A stretch of 64,000 bases of DNA, from the NCBI GenBank assembly GCA_964251665.1, contig CAXUKO010000018.1:1-64000 (forward strand), in the 5' to 3' direction. The DNA is from JBBQLG01 sp964251665 (GTDB lineage: Bacteria > Bacteroidota > Bacteroidia > Cytophagales > Spirosomataceae). Positions 34,573 to 42,532 of the stretch are shown here, piece after piece (positions within the stretch are counted from its first letter, which is position 1; every line of letters begins with the position of its first letter). A program made the position numbers and the translations under genes. The notes below the pieces were generated by a model, which had not been told where the DNA came from, made no database searches, and saw only the letters and a list, made by a program, of their open reading frames with translations.

Positions 34573-36018
34573 CTAAAATTGAAAGTATATAAATTGATTA
34601 CTGGTAAATACGCCAAACAGGTAGCACAAAAAAGCCATCAGGGGAAAAACAAGCCAGAATGAAACATGACTCAGCTGATTGACAAATTTGGTCCAGTAAG
34701 ATTCGAATACTAACAGAAAGATCAGTAACATACTGAAAATAAGTTCCGGCGTCGTGAGCGCATTCGTAATCGGCTCATTCAGGGAGTACGCCCCTATTTT
34801 TTTAATAACAAGCAGCGCATCAGCGAGTGAGTTTGCGCGAAAGAAAATCCAGGCAAAACTAACCAGAGCAAACGTCAACAGATAACCGAACCCGTGTCTT
34901 GACAGGCTTTTTGCGTAGTAAACCGATGTCTGTACGGTCAGGCTCTCGCCCCGGGCGGTGTACGCCCTATATACCTGTTCGCTAATAAGATAGAAGCCAT
35001 GCAGCAGGCCCCAAACCACAAATTTCCAGTCAGCACCATGCCATAGTCCGCTTAGGCCAAAGACGATCAGCACATTCGTATAATTTCTTAAAACGGAACG
35101 TCGATTACCCCCTAATGGAATGTATACGTAGTCACGAAACCAGCTTGAGAGCGAAATATGCCATCGTCGCCAAAAGTCCGTTACGGAGGTAGCCAGATAG
35201 GGCGTTCTGAAATTTTCCATCATCTGAATACCCATAACCCGCCCCGCTCCGATTGCTATCTCTGAATACCCTGAAAAATCACAGTATATCTGAACGGAAT
35301 AAAAGAAAACGGCCAGCAAAAGCGAGGTAGCATTCGTATGATTTACATGGGCAAAAGCCGGATCAACAACAAGGGCTAACCGGTCGGCAATAACAACTTT
35401 TTTAAACATACCGCCCGCCATCATCATTAATCCAGACCTGACCCTAACCCAGTCAAACGAATGATCCTGGTGTAATTGAGGCAGTATACTTTGTGGCCGT
35501 TCAATAGGACCAGCTACTAATTGGGGATAGAAGAGCACGTACAGAGAATACGTTTTCAGATCATATTCAGCCTGCTGATTTCCCCGATATACCTCAATCG
35601 TATAACTCATGGATTGAAAGGTATGAAACGATAGGCCAATGGGTAAAACGAGGCCAGGCGCTAATACAGATAAGGGAGAAATTGGATTAATGTATCCAAT
35701 AGTAGCCAGCAGAGCAGTCAGGTTATTATTAGCAAAGTCGTAATATTTAAAAAAGGCGAGTAAAAGTATATTTGCTGCTAAACTGACAATCAGCAGAAAA
35801 CGCCTTTTCTTGCCCTGAGTGCGTTCAATACTAATACCAGCTATATAATCAATTAAAATAACAACGAATAAAATGAGCAGATAAGACGGAATAAATGCAG
35901 CGTAGAAATAGCAGCTTGCCACCAACAGCATTGCCACTTTGGCTTTACCGGGTATGCTAAAATAAAGCAGTGTAACAAAGGCGAAGAAAAAAAGAAAGTG
36001 TAATGAATTAAATAACAT
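34573..36018 (-). CDS. MBOAT family membrane O-acyltransferase (AlgI-like)
   Basis: A 481-residue membrane protein with about ten to twelve helices. The AlgI hallmark FRTPYLATSVTDFWRRWHIS at about 270-289 contains His287, and LSGLWHGADW carries the catalytic His327. These proteins take acyl groups from a cytoplasmic donor across the membrane for polymer O-acetylation. It is first in a two-gene unit with the AlgJ-like gene. A TACCTTTG promoter box lies about 60 bases upstream of its ATG. DNA here is somewhat AT-richer than the neighbours. Confidence 0.9.
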   Translation of the reverse strand: MLFNSLHFLFFFAFVTLLYFSIPGKAKVAMLLVASCYFYAAFIPSYLLILFVVILIDYIAGISIERTQGKKRRFLLIVSLAANILLLAFFKYYDFANNNLTALLATIGYINPISPLSVLAPGLVLPIGLSFHTFQSMSYTIEVYRGNQQAEYDLKTYSLYVLFYPQLVAGPIERPQSILPQLHQDHSFDWVRVRSGLMMMAGGMFKKVVIADRLALVVDPAFAHVNHTNATSLLLAVFFYSVQIYCDFSGYSEIAIGAGRVMGIQMMENFRTPYLATSVTDFWRRWHISLSSWFRDYVYIPLGGNRRSVLRNYTNVLIVFGLSGLWHGADWKFVVWGLLHGFYLISEQVYRAYTARGESLTVQTSVYYAKSLSRHGFGYLLTFALVSFAWIFFRANSLADALLVIKKIGAYSLNEPITNALTTPELIFSMLLIFLLVFESYWTKFVNQLSHVSFWLVFPLMAFLCYLFGVFTSNQFIYFQF

Positions 36019-36078
36019 ACTTAGCCGGAATGGAGCATGGTTGAAGAATACTACCGAATGTCCTCAACTTCTATTAAT

Positions 36079-36086
36079 CAAAGGTA
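36079..36086 (-). promoter_or_regulatory. -7 promoter box for the MBOAT operon
   Basis: TACCTTTG on the minus strand matches TAnnTTTG. The leader to ATG 36018 would be about 55 bases. No good -33 TTG was seen. Confidence 0.5.
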
Positions 36087-36271
36087 GCTAAAAAGTACAG
36101 CCTACCCGATAAAGCGTTACAGCCAAACCGTTCGTATGCCCTGCCGGGTCCATCAGCAGGACGGCCAACATTAGGCCGCTGGCAGGTGTGTAGGTGACCA
36201 ACTGCACGCAATCACTTTCCTGAACAAAGCCGGTCTGCCGCCGTTTTTCGGGAAACACAACCCATACTGCG

Positions 36272-37051
36272 ATGAAAGGAACAAGCGTCTGGTTCGCTCT
36301 GTCGTTACTGCTGCTGGCCTGTGGCGGCAAAAATACCGCGTCGAACGTGCAGGCACCGGGTGAGGATAAAGATACGAAAACACGGGTGCTCGAAGCGGGT
36401 GCGGCCACAATTCAGGATAAGACGCCGGTAAAGCAGCTGGAAATTTACCTCAACGGCTTTCACTTTTATAACGGGCAGTTGGGCGGGCAGATGGAGGCCC
36501 ACCATTACTGTTCCAAACTTAATGAAGACCTTACGCAGTGCGTCATTTTTGATGGTAATGGTAAAGACGCCAAGCTGATGGGCGTCGAATACATTATTTC
36601 CGAAAAACTCTTCAAGGGCCTGCCCGCCGATGAGAAAAAACTCTGGCATAGCCACCGCTATGAAGTAAAAAGTGGCGAACTGATTGCGCCCGGCCTACCC
36701 GATGCGGCTGAACACGAACTGATGGAGAAAAACGTGTCGACATACGGCAAGACCTGGCATACGTGGCATACCGATCAGGATATCGAACTACCCTACGGCA
36801 ACCCGGCCCTGATGATGGCGTTTACAAAAGACGGGCAGTTGAACCCAAACCTGGTAGCAGATCGCGACAAACGGTTTGGTGTGTCGATGGCCGACAAACG
36901 AAAAAACCGGGCCGACATTCCCGATACCCCGATTCAGCCGGGGGCCGATTCGTGGCAAACCGGCGAAATTATTCAGTTACCCAATCTGACAAACCACAAA
37001 CACGGTACTGTAAACCAGCACAGTTTTCAGGGTGAGCATCAGAAAAAGTGA
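36272..37051 (+). CDS. OBAP (DUF1264) family lipoprotein
   Basis: A 259-residue lipoprotein (signal LLLLACGGK, Cys near residue 17). The body matches the oil-body-associated-protein/DUF1264 family: FHFYNGQLGGQMEAHHYCS, LMGVEYIISEKLFKGLP, WHSHRYEVKSGELIAPGLPD and GKTWHTWHTD. The many His residues suggest metal binding. The biochemical role is not established, and plant homologues associate with lipid bodies. No clear operon partner. Confidence 0.85.
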   Translation: MKGTSVWFALSLLLLACGGKNTASNVQAPGEDKDTKTRVLEAGAATIQDKTPVKQLEIYLNGFHFYNGQLGGQMEAHHYCSKLNEDLTQCVIFDGNGKDAKLMGVEYIISEKLFKGLPADEKKLWHSHRYEVKSGELIAPGLPDAAEHELMEKNVSTYGKTWHTWHTDQDIELPYGNPALMMAFTKDGQLNPNLVADRDKRFGVSMADKRKNRADIPDTPIQPGADSWQTGEIIQLPNLTNHKHGTVNQHSFQGEHQKK

Positions 37052-37120
37052 GTAAGGCGTTGTGGCGGTTATGAAGGTTGGTAAAGTTTTAGAACTTTGC
37101 CCTGCCTAAATCAATCCCTA

Positions 37121-37792
37121 ATGCCTAACGCGCCCATCGCTGCCCTGTTCGACATGGACGGGGTCCTTGTCCCGAATGCCACATATCACCTGAACGCGTG
37201 GTATGAATTTGCCAAACGTCATGGCATCGCCCTCACCGAAGACGGGTACATGCAGCACATGAATGGCCACGTTGCCAAGGACTCACTGGAGTTTTTATTC
37301 AAACGGCCGTTATCACCCGACGAATTGCACAAATTCACGGAAGAAAAAGAGGGGGTTTACCGCGACTTATACCGCGCTGCTCTGGCACCAACGCCGGGGC
37401 TGACTGCCTTTCTGAATGCACTGAAAGCACATAACGTCCGCCTGGCAGTTGGCACGTCGGCTCCGGTCAGTAATATCGGTTTCACGCTCGATGGGCTACA
37501 CCTCCGCCCTTACTTCGACGTTGTTGTCGATGCGTCGATGGTTAAGCGGGGTAAACCTGATCCTGAAATATACCTGAAAGCCGCCGAACGGGTTGCTGTT
37601 CCACCCAGCCGCTGCGTGGTGTTTGAAGATGCCTTTGCGGGTATCGAAGCGGGTGTTCAGGCCGGTATGCAGGTAGTTGCCCTGGCCACTACCCACACCC
37701 ACGACGAACTGGTTGACACAAAAGCCAGCCTGATTATCAGCGACTTCTCAGAAATAACCGTGGAAACAGTTGATAAGTTAGTCAGTCGGTAA
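37121..37792 (+). CDS. HAD family phosphatase/phosphomutase (beta-phosphoglucomutase-like)
   Basis: 223 residues from the ATG at 37121; the upstream in-frame start is a TTG in a T-rich box. HAD motif I is FDMDGVLVP, motif II is GTSAP, motif III is KRGKPDPEIYLK and motif IV is VFEDAFAGIEAG. The second Asp of DxD and the cap layout fit sugar-phosphate phosphatases or beta-phosphoglucomutases. The substrate is unknown. The following ROK kinase and SIS isomerase genes are in the same orientation, after an intergenic repeat of about 120 bases. Confidence 0.85.
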   Translation: MPNAPIAALFDMDGVLVPNATYHLNAWYEFAKRHGIALTEDGYMQHMNGHVAKDSLEFLFKRPLSPDELHKFTEEKEGVYRDLYRAALAPTPGLTAFLNALKAHNVRLAVGTSAPVSNIGFTLDGLHLRPYFDVVVDASMVKRGKPDPEIYLKAAERVAVPPSRCVVFEDAFAGIEAGVQAGMQVVALATTHTHDELVDTKASLIISDFSEITVETVDKLVSR

Positions 37793-37913
37793 GTTGATAA
37801 GTCAGTAAGTGGGAAGTGCTTCGCTCTCGAACATTTACCACTTACTCCTTACCACTTACTGACTTAGGCGCAGCCACTTACTAACTGACCAACTACTGAT
37901 TTACCAACTGACT
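37780..37913. repeat. Intergenic palindromic repeat, copy B
   Basis: Many GTAAGT/ACTTAC direct and inverted repeats lie between the HAD and ROK genes. Bases 37861-37881 match copy A near 23625 exactly (21 bases). The element fills the whole gap between the two genes. Confidence 0.65.
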
Positions 37914-38837
37914 ATGCTTGTAGGTATCGAAATTGGCGGCACCAAACTCCAGCTTATTACCGGCGATGAAACCGGGGCCATTACCCAGCGTTTCCGCTTT
38001 GCCGTTGATCCACAGCAGGGAGCCGCTGGTATTTTACGGCAACTCGACACGGCCCTGGCTCGGTTACCCGGCCCCCCAACAGCCATCGGGGTGGGCTTTG
38101 GCGGTCCGGTCGACTGGCAAACGGGCCGGATCAGTACCTCGCATCAGATTGAGGGCTGGGCGGGTTTTGATCTGACGGACTGGTTACGTCAGCGCACAAA
38201 CTGCGAACAGATCCGGGTCGAGAACGACGCCAATGTGGCCGCGCTGGGGGAAGCCCGGTATGGTGTAGCCTCGGGCTTTGCCCACGTTTTTTACGTAACG
38301 CTGGGGAGTGGCGTTGGGGGTGGTATGGTCGTTGACAAACAACTTTATCATGGCCGGATGCCAGGCGAAGCCGAAATTGGACACCTCTGGCTGGTACCAC
38401 CCGATGCGTCCGGTCAGAATGGGCAAACCATCGAGCAAACCTGCTCAGGTTGGGCCATCGACCGTCAGATTCGTGAGTTGCTGCCCGAACTGGCTGCCGA
38501 TTCGCCCCTGAAACAACTCATTGGCGATACAGTTGGCCACGAAGCTCGTTTTCTGCACGCAGCGTATGAACAAAGCGACCCGGTTGCCCGGATGCTGATC
38601 GAGCAGATTGGCTCTATTCTGGCCCTGGGATTATCGCACGTAGTGCATCTGTTTCATCCACAGGCCATTGTACTCGGCGGGGGGCTGTCGCTCATTGGCG
38701 AGCCCCTGCGAGCCGCTGTCCGCACGGCCCTGCCTCGGTTTGTCATGGCATCGTTTCGCCCCGGCCCGGTGATTCTTCTGTCTAAATTAGGCGAAGACGC
38801 CGTTCCGGTGGGTGCCCTGGCGCTGAATAGTTTGTAG
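37914..38837 (+). CDS. ROK family sugar kinase
   Basis: A 307-residue ROK kinase. The N-terminal ATP/phosphate motif is GIEIGGTKLQL (about 3-13); the sugar-binding region has ENDANVAALGEARYG with catalytic Asp105, followed by TLGSGVGGGMV and GEAEIGHLW. The usual zinc-binding Cys cluster after GHxxL is missing, as in some glucokinase-like ROK proteins. The likely reaction is ATP-dependent phosphorylation of a hexose or amino sugar. SIS and HAD neighbours suggest a shared sugar-phosphate route. Confidence 0.88.
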   Translation: MLVGIEIGGTKLQLITGDETGAITQRFRFAVDPQQGAAGILRQLDTALARLPGPPTAIGVGFGGPVDWQTGRISTSHQIEGWAGFDLTDWLRQRTNCEQIRVENDANVAALGEARYGVASGFAHVFYVTLGSGVGGGMVVDKQLYHGRMPGEAEIGHLWLVPPDASGQNGQTIEQTCSGWAIDRQIRELLPELAADSPLKQLIGDTVGHEARFLHAAYEQSDPVARMLIEQIGSILALGLSHVVHLFHPQAIVLGGGLSLIGEPLRAAVRTALPRFVMASFRPGPVILLSKLGEDAVPVGALALNSL

Positions 38838-38885
38838 TCAGTAAGTAGTTATGCTGAACGAACTACAAATCCTTACCCCTATCCC

Positions 38886-39452
38886 ATGACCTACTTTCAA
38901 ACTTACCTTACCCAACAGAAAGCCGCGCTCGACTCCATTCCACTGGAGCGGGTGGCGTACCTCGCGGAGTTGCTAAAAAAAGCCTGGGCTGAAGACCGGC
39001 AATTGTTCGTTTTCGGCAATGGCGGCAGCGGTACCAACGGCTCCCATTTTGTTACCGACCTCGGCAAAAGTGCGTCTGACCGGCTGGGAAAACGGTTTCG
39101 CTGCCTGTCGCTTAACGAAAACGTCGCCTGGATCACCGCGCTGGGTAACGATTACAGCTACGAAGACGTATTTGCCGGTCAGCTTCAGAACTACGCCCGC
39201 CCCGGTGATCTGGTGCTGACGATGAGCGTCAGCGGCTCCTCGCCCAACCTGGTCAAAGCCGTGCAGTGGGCCAATGACCACGACCTGACCACCATCGCCC
39301 TAGTCGGTGGCAGGCGCGGCCGGTTAGCTGATCTGGCCCGCGAGGTGATCGTGATTGATTCGGAACACTACGGCCGCGTCGAAGATGCCCACATGGCAAT
39401 CTGCCACATGCTGTGTTATTATTTTATTGAAAAAGGAGAAGTGGGAGACTAA
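38886..39452 (+). CDS. SIS-domain phosphoheptose isomerase-like protein
   Basis: A 188-residue protein of GmhA type. The SIS sugar-phosphate loop is visible as FGNGGSGTNGSHFVTDLGKS, then SVSGSSPNLVKAVQW, and the Glu/His-containing C-terminal motif as ARPGDLV... HMAICHMLCYY. GmhA makes sedoheptulose 7-phosphate into D-glycero-manno-heptose 7-phosphate for LPS core. Whether this one serves heptose or another sugar is not certain. It follows the ROK gene by 48 bases. Confidence 0.85.
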   Translation: MTYFQTYLTQQKAALDSIPLERVAYLAELLKKAWAEDRQLFVFGNGGSGTNGSHFVTDLGKSASDRLGKRFRCLSLNENVAWITALGNDYSYEDVFAGQLQNYARPGDLVLTMSVSGSSPNLVKAVQWANDHDLTTIALVGGRRGRLADLAREVIVIDSEHYGRVEDAHMAICHMLCYYFIEKGEVGD

Positions 39453-39509
39453 GAGAAGAAAGGGAGAAAAGTGGAAGTCGTCTCCTTTCTCTTCTCCCTT
39501 TCGTTTACT
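39444..39509. repeat. Purine/pyrimidine inverted repeat after the SIS gene
   Basis: A purine-only stretch (GAGAAGAAAGGGAGA, about 39452-39468) is followed by its near complement (TCTCCTTTCTCTTCTCCC, about 39481-39498). It makes a hairpin between convergent genes, likely a terminator or dispersed repeat. Confidence 0.6.
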
Positions 39510-39515
39510 CGTCTC

Positions 39516-40223
39516 TTAACTGTAGCGGTCGTTCCGCCAGGGATAGGCCGTATCGGAGTAGCCGCGTTCTTCCCAGAAGCCCAGTTTGTTACCGGCCATA
39601 AATTCGATGCGTTTGATCCATTTAGACCCTTTCCAGGCGTATAGCTGCGGGGTAATCATGCGTAACGGCCCACCATGCTCGCGGGTCAGCGGTTTACCGT
39701 CGGCGGTGTGCACCAGCAGTACATCAGGTTTGAGGGCTTCTTCGAGGGAGATGTTGGTGGCATAACCATCGTAGCCGTAGCACATCACGTGCGTAGCCGT
39801 GCCTTTGGGCATCACCAGCGCGGCTACATCCATGAACCGGACCCCCACCCAGGGCACATCGAGCCGCGACCAGGTTGTGACGCAGTGAAAATCGCTGACG
39901 TCCTCCACCTGCGGCAGAGCCATCAGGTCATCCCATTTCAGCCGTATGGGTTCTTCCACTTCGCCGTCGATGTTCAACTGCCACTTATCGAGCGGGATAG
40001 CGGGTTGGTAGCCCAGATCCAGCACCGGCCATTTGGCTGTCACCGTTTGGCCAACCGGAATGGCAGGCATCCCATGCCGGTTTATCGGGCCTTTGCCCTG
40101 GGGTTTAACCGGCCCGTCCATACTATCCATCATAGACGGGGTCTGCGCCATCTTCTGCTCAAACCGGCGTTTGAGCTTTAGCCGGGCCTCGACAATTTTA
40201 TCCTGCTTTTCGTTGGCTTCCAT
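39516..40223 (-). CDS. Sulfite-oxidase-like molybdopterin oxidoreductase
   Basis: A 235-residue single-domain member of the sulfite oxidase/YedY molybdopterin family: the Mo ligand Cys114 lies in DFHCVTTWSR, with VPWVGVRFMDVA and LTREHGGPLRMI around the cofactor. No Tat or Sec signal is visible, so it is probably cytoplasmic. The N-terminus (about 1-45) is charged and Met-rich. The substrate is unknown. The other molybdoenzyme genes begin about 660 bases away, on the other strand, suggesting shared need for molybdenum cofactor. Confidence 0.85.
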   Translation of the reverse strand: MEANEKQDKIVEARLKLKRRFEQKMAQTPSMMDSMDGPVKPQGKGPINRHGMPAIPVGQTVTAKWPVLDLGYQPAIPLDKWQLNIDGEVEEPIRLKWDDLMALPQVEDVSDFHCVTTWSRLDVPWVGVRFMDVAALVMPKGTATHVMCYGYDGYATNISLEEALKPDVLLVHTADGKPLTREHGGPLRMITPQLYAWKGSKWIKRIEFMAGNKLGFWEERGYSDTAYPWRNDRYS

Positions 40224-40431
40224 GTGCGTGAACGTTTGTCAGTATAAGTAACCCAAACCGGCCTGACAGGGTTTCGCTGACCATTTTCTCAGGAAGAATC
40301 GGGTTCATGCCAAGGTAAAGAATAGCTTTTAGTACTCTATTAAATTTGTTGACATATATTCGATAAATGACTTTCAAAACTGCCGTTTATATTTTAGTTT
40401 TACACTAACAACAAAAACTAAAAACATACTC

Positions 40432-40785
40432 ATGCAGTCAACAACGCAACCCCGACCACTGGCTTATCGAATGCGCATTATGCGGTACACCCATCCCGAC
40501 CGCAGTCAGGCGCAGCAGATTTTGCCCGATGGCTGGTATGCCGGGCAGGAAAATAAGATGCCACACTACGCCCAATCCCTCAAACTGGCCATTCCCCACG
40601 AACACGATAAGCCACAACCCTACGTAATTGCCAGCCCGCCGTTGGTTATACGGGTCGAAACCCCGGAGCAGCCCGGCAGACGCGTGCCTATTCTGCTTGT
40701 CTACGTAGTTCCCCAGTCCGAATGGGTGCTGTATAAAGACCTGACCGTTGATGAGTTGGCCGCCGATATCTATCCGCGCCCCTAA
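40432..40785 (+). CDS. Small protein of unknown function, upstream of the Mo-dehydrogenase genes
   Basis: 117 residues, no recognised family. It has no signal or membrane segment. It contains a Pro-rich stretch (IASPPLVIRVETPEQPGR) and ends with a hydrophobic strand-like part (ILLVYVVPQSEWVLYKDLTV). A Tyr/Trp/His-rich segment sits near residues 30-60. It is 97 bases before the 2Fe-2S subunit and in the same orientation, but is not of a known XDH accessory type. Function not assigned. Confidence 0.6.
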   Translation: MQSTTQPRPLAYRMRIMRYTHPDRSQAQQILPDGWYAGQENKMPHYAQSLKLAIPHEHDKPQPYVIASPPLVIRVETPEQPGRRVPILLVYVVPQSEWVLYKDLTVDELAADIYPRP

Positions 40786-40882
40786 CCCGACGCTGGTTTT
40801 TTGGCCGTTGCCTTAACTTCCCGAAACATACCTTTCAGTTGCCGGTTTCGATTGCTAATCGACAGGTTTAATCTGAAACGGT

Positions 40883-41425
40883 ATGCTCCTACCTCTTGAA
40901 AAATCCACCCATCACCAGCCTCCCCATCCGCTTCAACCGACCACGTCGCTTACCCTGCGCGTTAATGGCAGCGAAAAACACCTTGCGGTAGCGCCCTGGA
41001 CGTCGCTGCTCGATGCCCTCCGCGAGTACCTGAACCTGACCGGCACAAAAAAAGGCTGCGACCACGGCCAGTGCGGGTCCTGTACCGTACTGGTCAATGG
41101 TAAACGCATCAACTCCTGCCTGACGCTGGCCGTGATGCATGATGAGCACGAGATTACGACCATCGAAGGGCTGGCGCAAACCACCTCTACGCCCGGCGCG
41201 CCCTCACCGTTACACCCACTGCAACAGGCATTTATCGATCACGATGCCTTTCAGTGCGGGTATTGCACACCCGGTCAGATCTGCTCCGCCGTTGGAATGA
41301 TTAACGAAGGCCGCGTCCGCACCATCGCGGATGTGCGCGAACTGATGAGCGGCAACCTCTGCCGCTGCGGTGCTTACCCGCACATCGTCGATGCCATCAC
41401 CGAAGTTATGCAACTCGAAAAATAG
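40883..41425 (+). CDS. Xanthine dehydrogenase family 2Fe-2S subunit
   Basis: The electron-transfer subunit of a three-part molybdenum hydroxylase. The first [2Fe-2S] cluster uses Cys59, Cys64, Cys67 and Cys79 (KGCDHGQCGSCTV); the second, Cys125, Cys128, Cys160 and Cys162 (FQCGYCTPGQ, then NLCRCGAYPH). 180 residues; a short His/Pro-rich N-terminus lacks a Tat signal, so the enzyme is likely cytoplasmic, unlike periplasmic PaoA of E. coli. It is first of the trio with the FAD and Mo subunits. Confidence 0.93.
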   Translation: MLLPLEKSTHHQPPHPLQPTTSLTLRVNGSEKHLAVAPWTSLLDALREYLNLTGTKKGCDHGQCGSCTVLVNGKRINSCLTLAVMHDEHEITTIEGLAQTTSTPGAPSPLHPLQQAFIDHDAFQCGYCTPGQICSAVGMINEGRVRTIADVRELMSGNLCRCGAYPHIVDAITEVMQLEK

Positions 41426-41488
41426 GTACCGGTCGTCAGCGGGCATTGCCTGTGCCTGACAACGGACTGCCCATTAATCCCAACAGGT

Positions 41489-42532
41489 ATGAATCCTTTT
41501 TCCTACACGCGTCCCGGTGAAATTGCTGCTGCCGTAGCTGAACTGACGGTAGCAGCCAGCCAGGCAAAATTCATCGCGGGTGGTACCAACATCATCGACC
41601 TGATGAAGGCAAAAGTGGAACAGCCCGACCGGCTGATCGACATTAACCGCCTGCCACTGAGCCAGATTGAAGATACCGACGACGGAGGGCTACGGCTTGG
41701 TGCGCTGGTAACCAATGCCGACACGGCCTATCACGAACAGGTTGAAAAACGGTATCCATTGCTTTCGCAGACAATTCTGGCCGGGGCTTCGGCCCAGTTG
41801 CGCAATATGGCGACCAACGGCGGCAACCTGTTTCAGCGAACCCGCTGCTATTACTTCTACGACACGGGTATGCCCTGTAATAAACGACAACCGGGCCGTA
41901 GCGACGGACCGTTGGGCTGCGGGGCTATCGGCGGGTACAACCGTATTCACGCTATTCTCGGTACCGAGTCATGCTCAGCCGACCGGTCAGACCAGAGCGT
42001 ACACTGCATCGCTACGCACCCGTCGGATATGTGCGTGGCCCTGGCCGCCCTCAACGCTGTTATCCGCATAACCGGCCCCAACGGCGACCGCACCGTTCCC
42101 ATCGGTGATTTTCACCGGTTGCCCGGCCACGAACCCCAGTTTGACAATACGCTGCTGCCCGGCGAACTGGTAACGGCCATAGACCTGCCGCCCAAAGGAT
42201 TTTCTGACTACTATACGTACCTCAAACTCCGTGATCGGTCGTCGTACGCATTCGCGCTGGTGTCGGTAGCGGTTGGTCTGGAACTGGAAAATGGCCTCAT
42301 CACTGATGCCCGGATTGCGCTTGGTGGCGTTGCACATAAACCCTGGCGCAAACCCGAAGCCGAAGCGTTGCTGGTGGGTAAACCAGCCATCAGGGCGAAC
42401 TTTCTACCGGCAGCCGACAACCTGCTGGATGGAGCCGTTGGCTATGGGCACAATACCTTTAAAATAGAACTGGCCAAACGCGCCATCGTGCGGGCCATCG
42501 GCATTGCGGCTAAACTCGAACCAACGGAATGA
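41489..42532 (+). CDS. Xanthine dehydrogenase family FAD subunit with extra Cys cluster
   Basis: The FAD-binding middle subunit, 347 residues. The PP-loop-like FAD site reads IAGGTNIIDLMK near residue 30. An insert at about 120-185 carries Cys residues (RTRCYYFYDTGMPCNKRQPG and later GCGAIGGYN, SC, HC, MC), as in PaoB-type subunits that hold an additional [4Fe-4S] cluster. It overlaps the Mo subunit start by 4 bases (ATGA). Confidence 0.9.
   Translation: MNPFSYTRPGEIAAAVAELTVAASQAKFIAGGTNIIDLMKAKVEQPDRLIDINRLPLSQIEDTDDGGLRLGALVTNADTAYHEQVEKRYPLLSQTILAGASAQLRNMATNGGNLFQRTRCYYFYDTGMPCNKRQPGRSDGPLGCGAIGGYNRIHAILGTESCSADRSDQSVHCIATHPSDMCVALAALNAVIRITGPNGDRTVPIGDFHRLPGHEPQFDNTLLPGELVTAIDLPPKGFSDYYTYLKLRDRSSYAFALVSVAVGLELENGLITDARIALGGVAHKPWRKPEAEALLVGKPAIRANFLPAADNLLDGAVGYGHNTFKIELAKRAIVRAIGIAAKLEPTE

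Noticed and set aside
37081..37099. Promoter-like TTTG box before the HAD gene at 37121
   Set aside because: The element reads GAACTTTG with no TA and no correctly spaced TTG; not strong enough to list.
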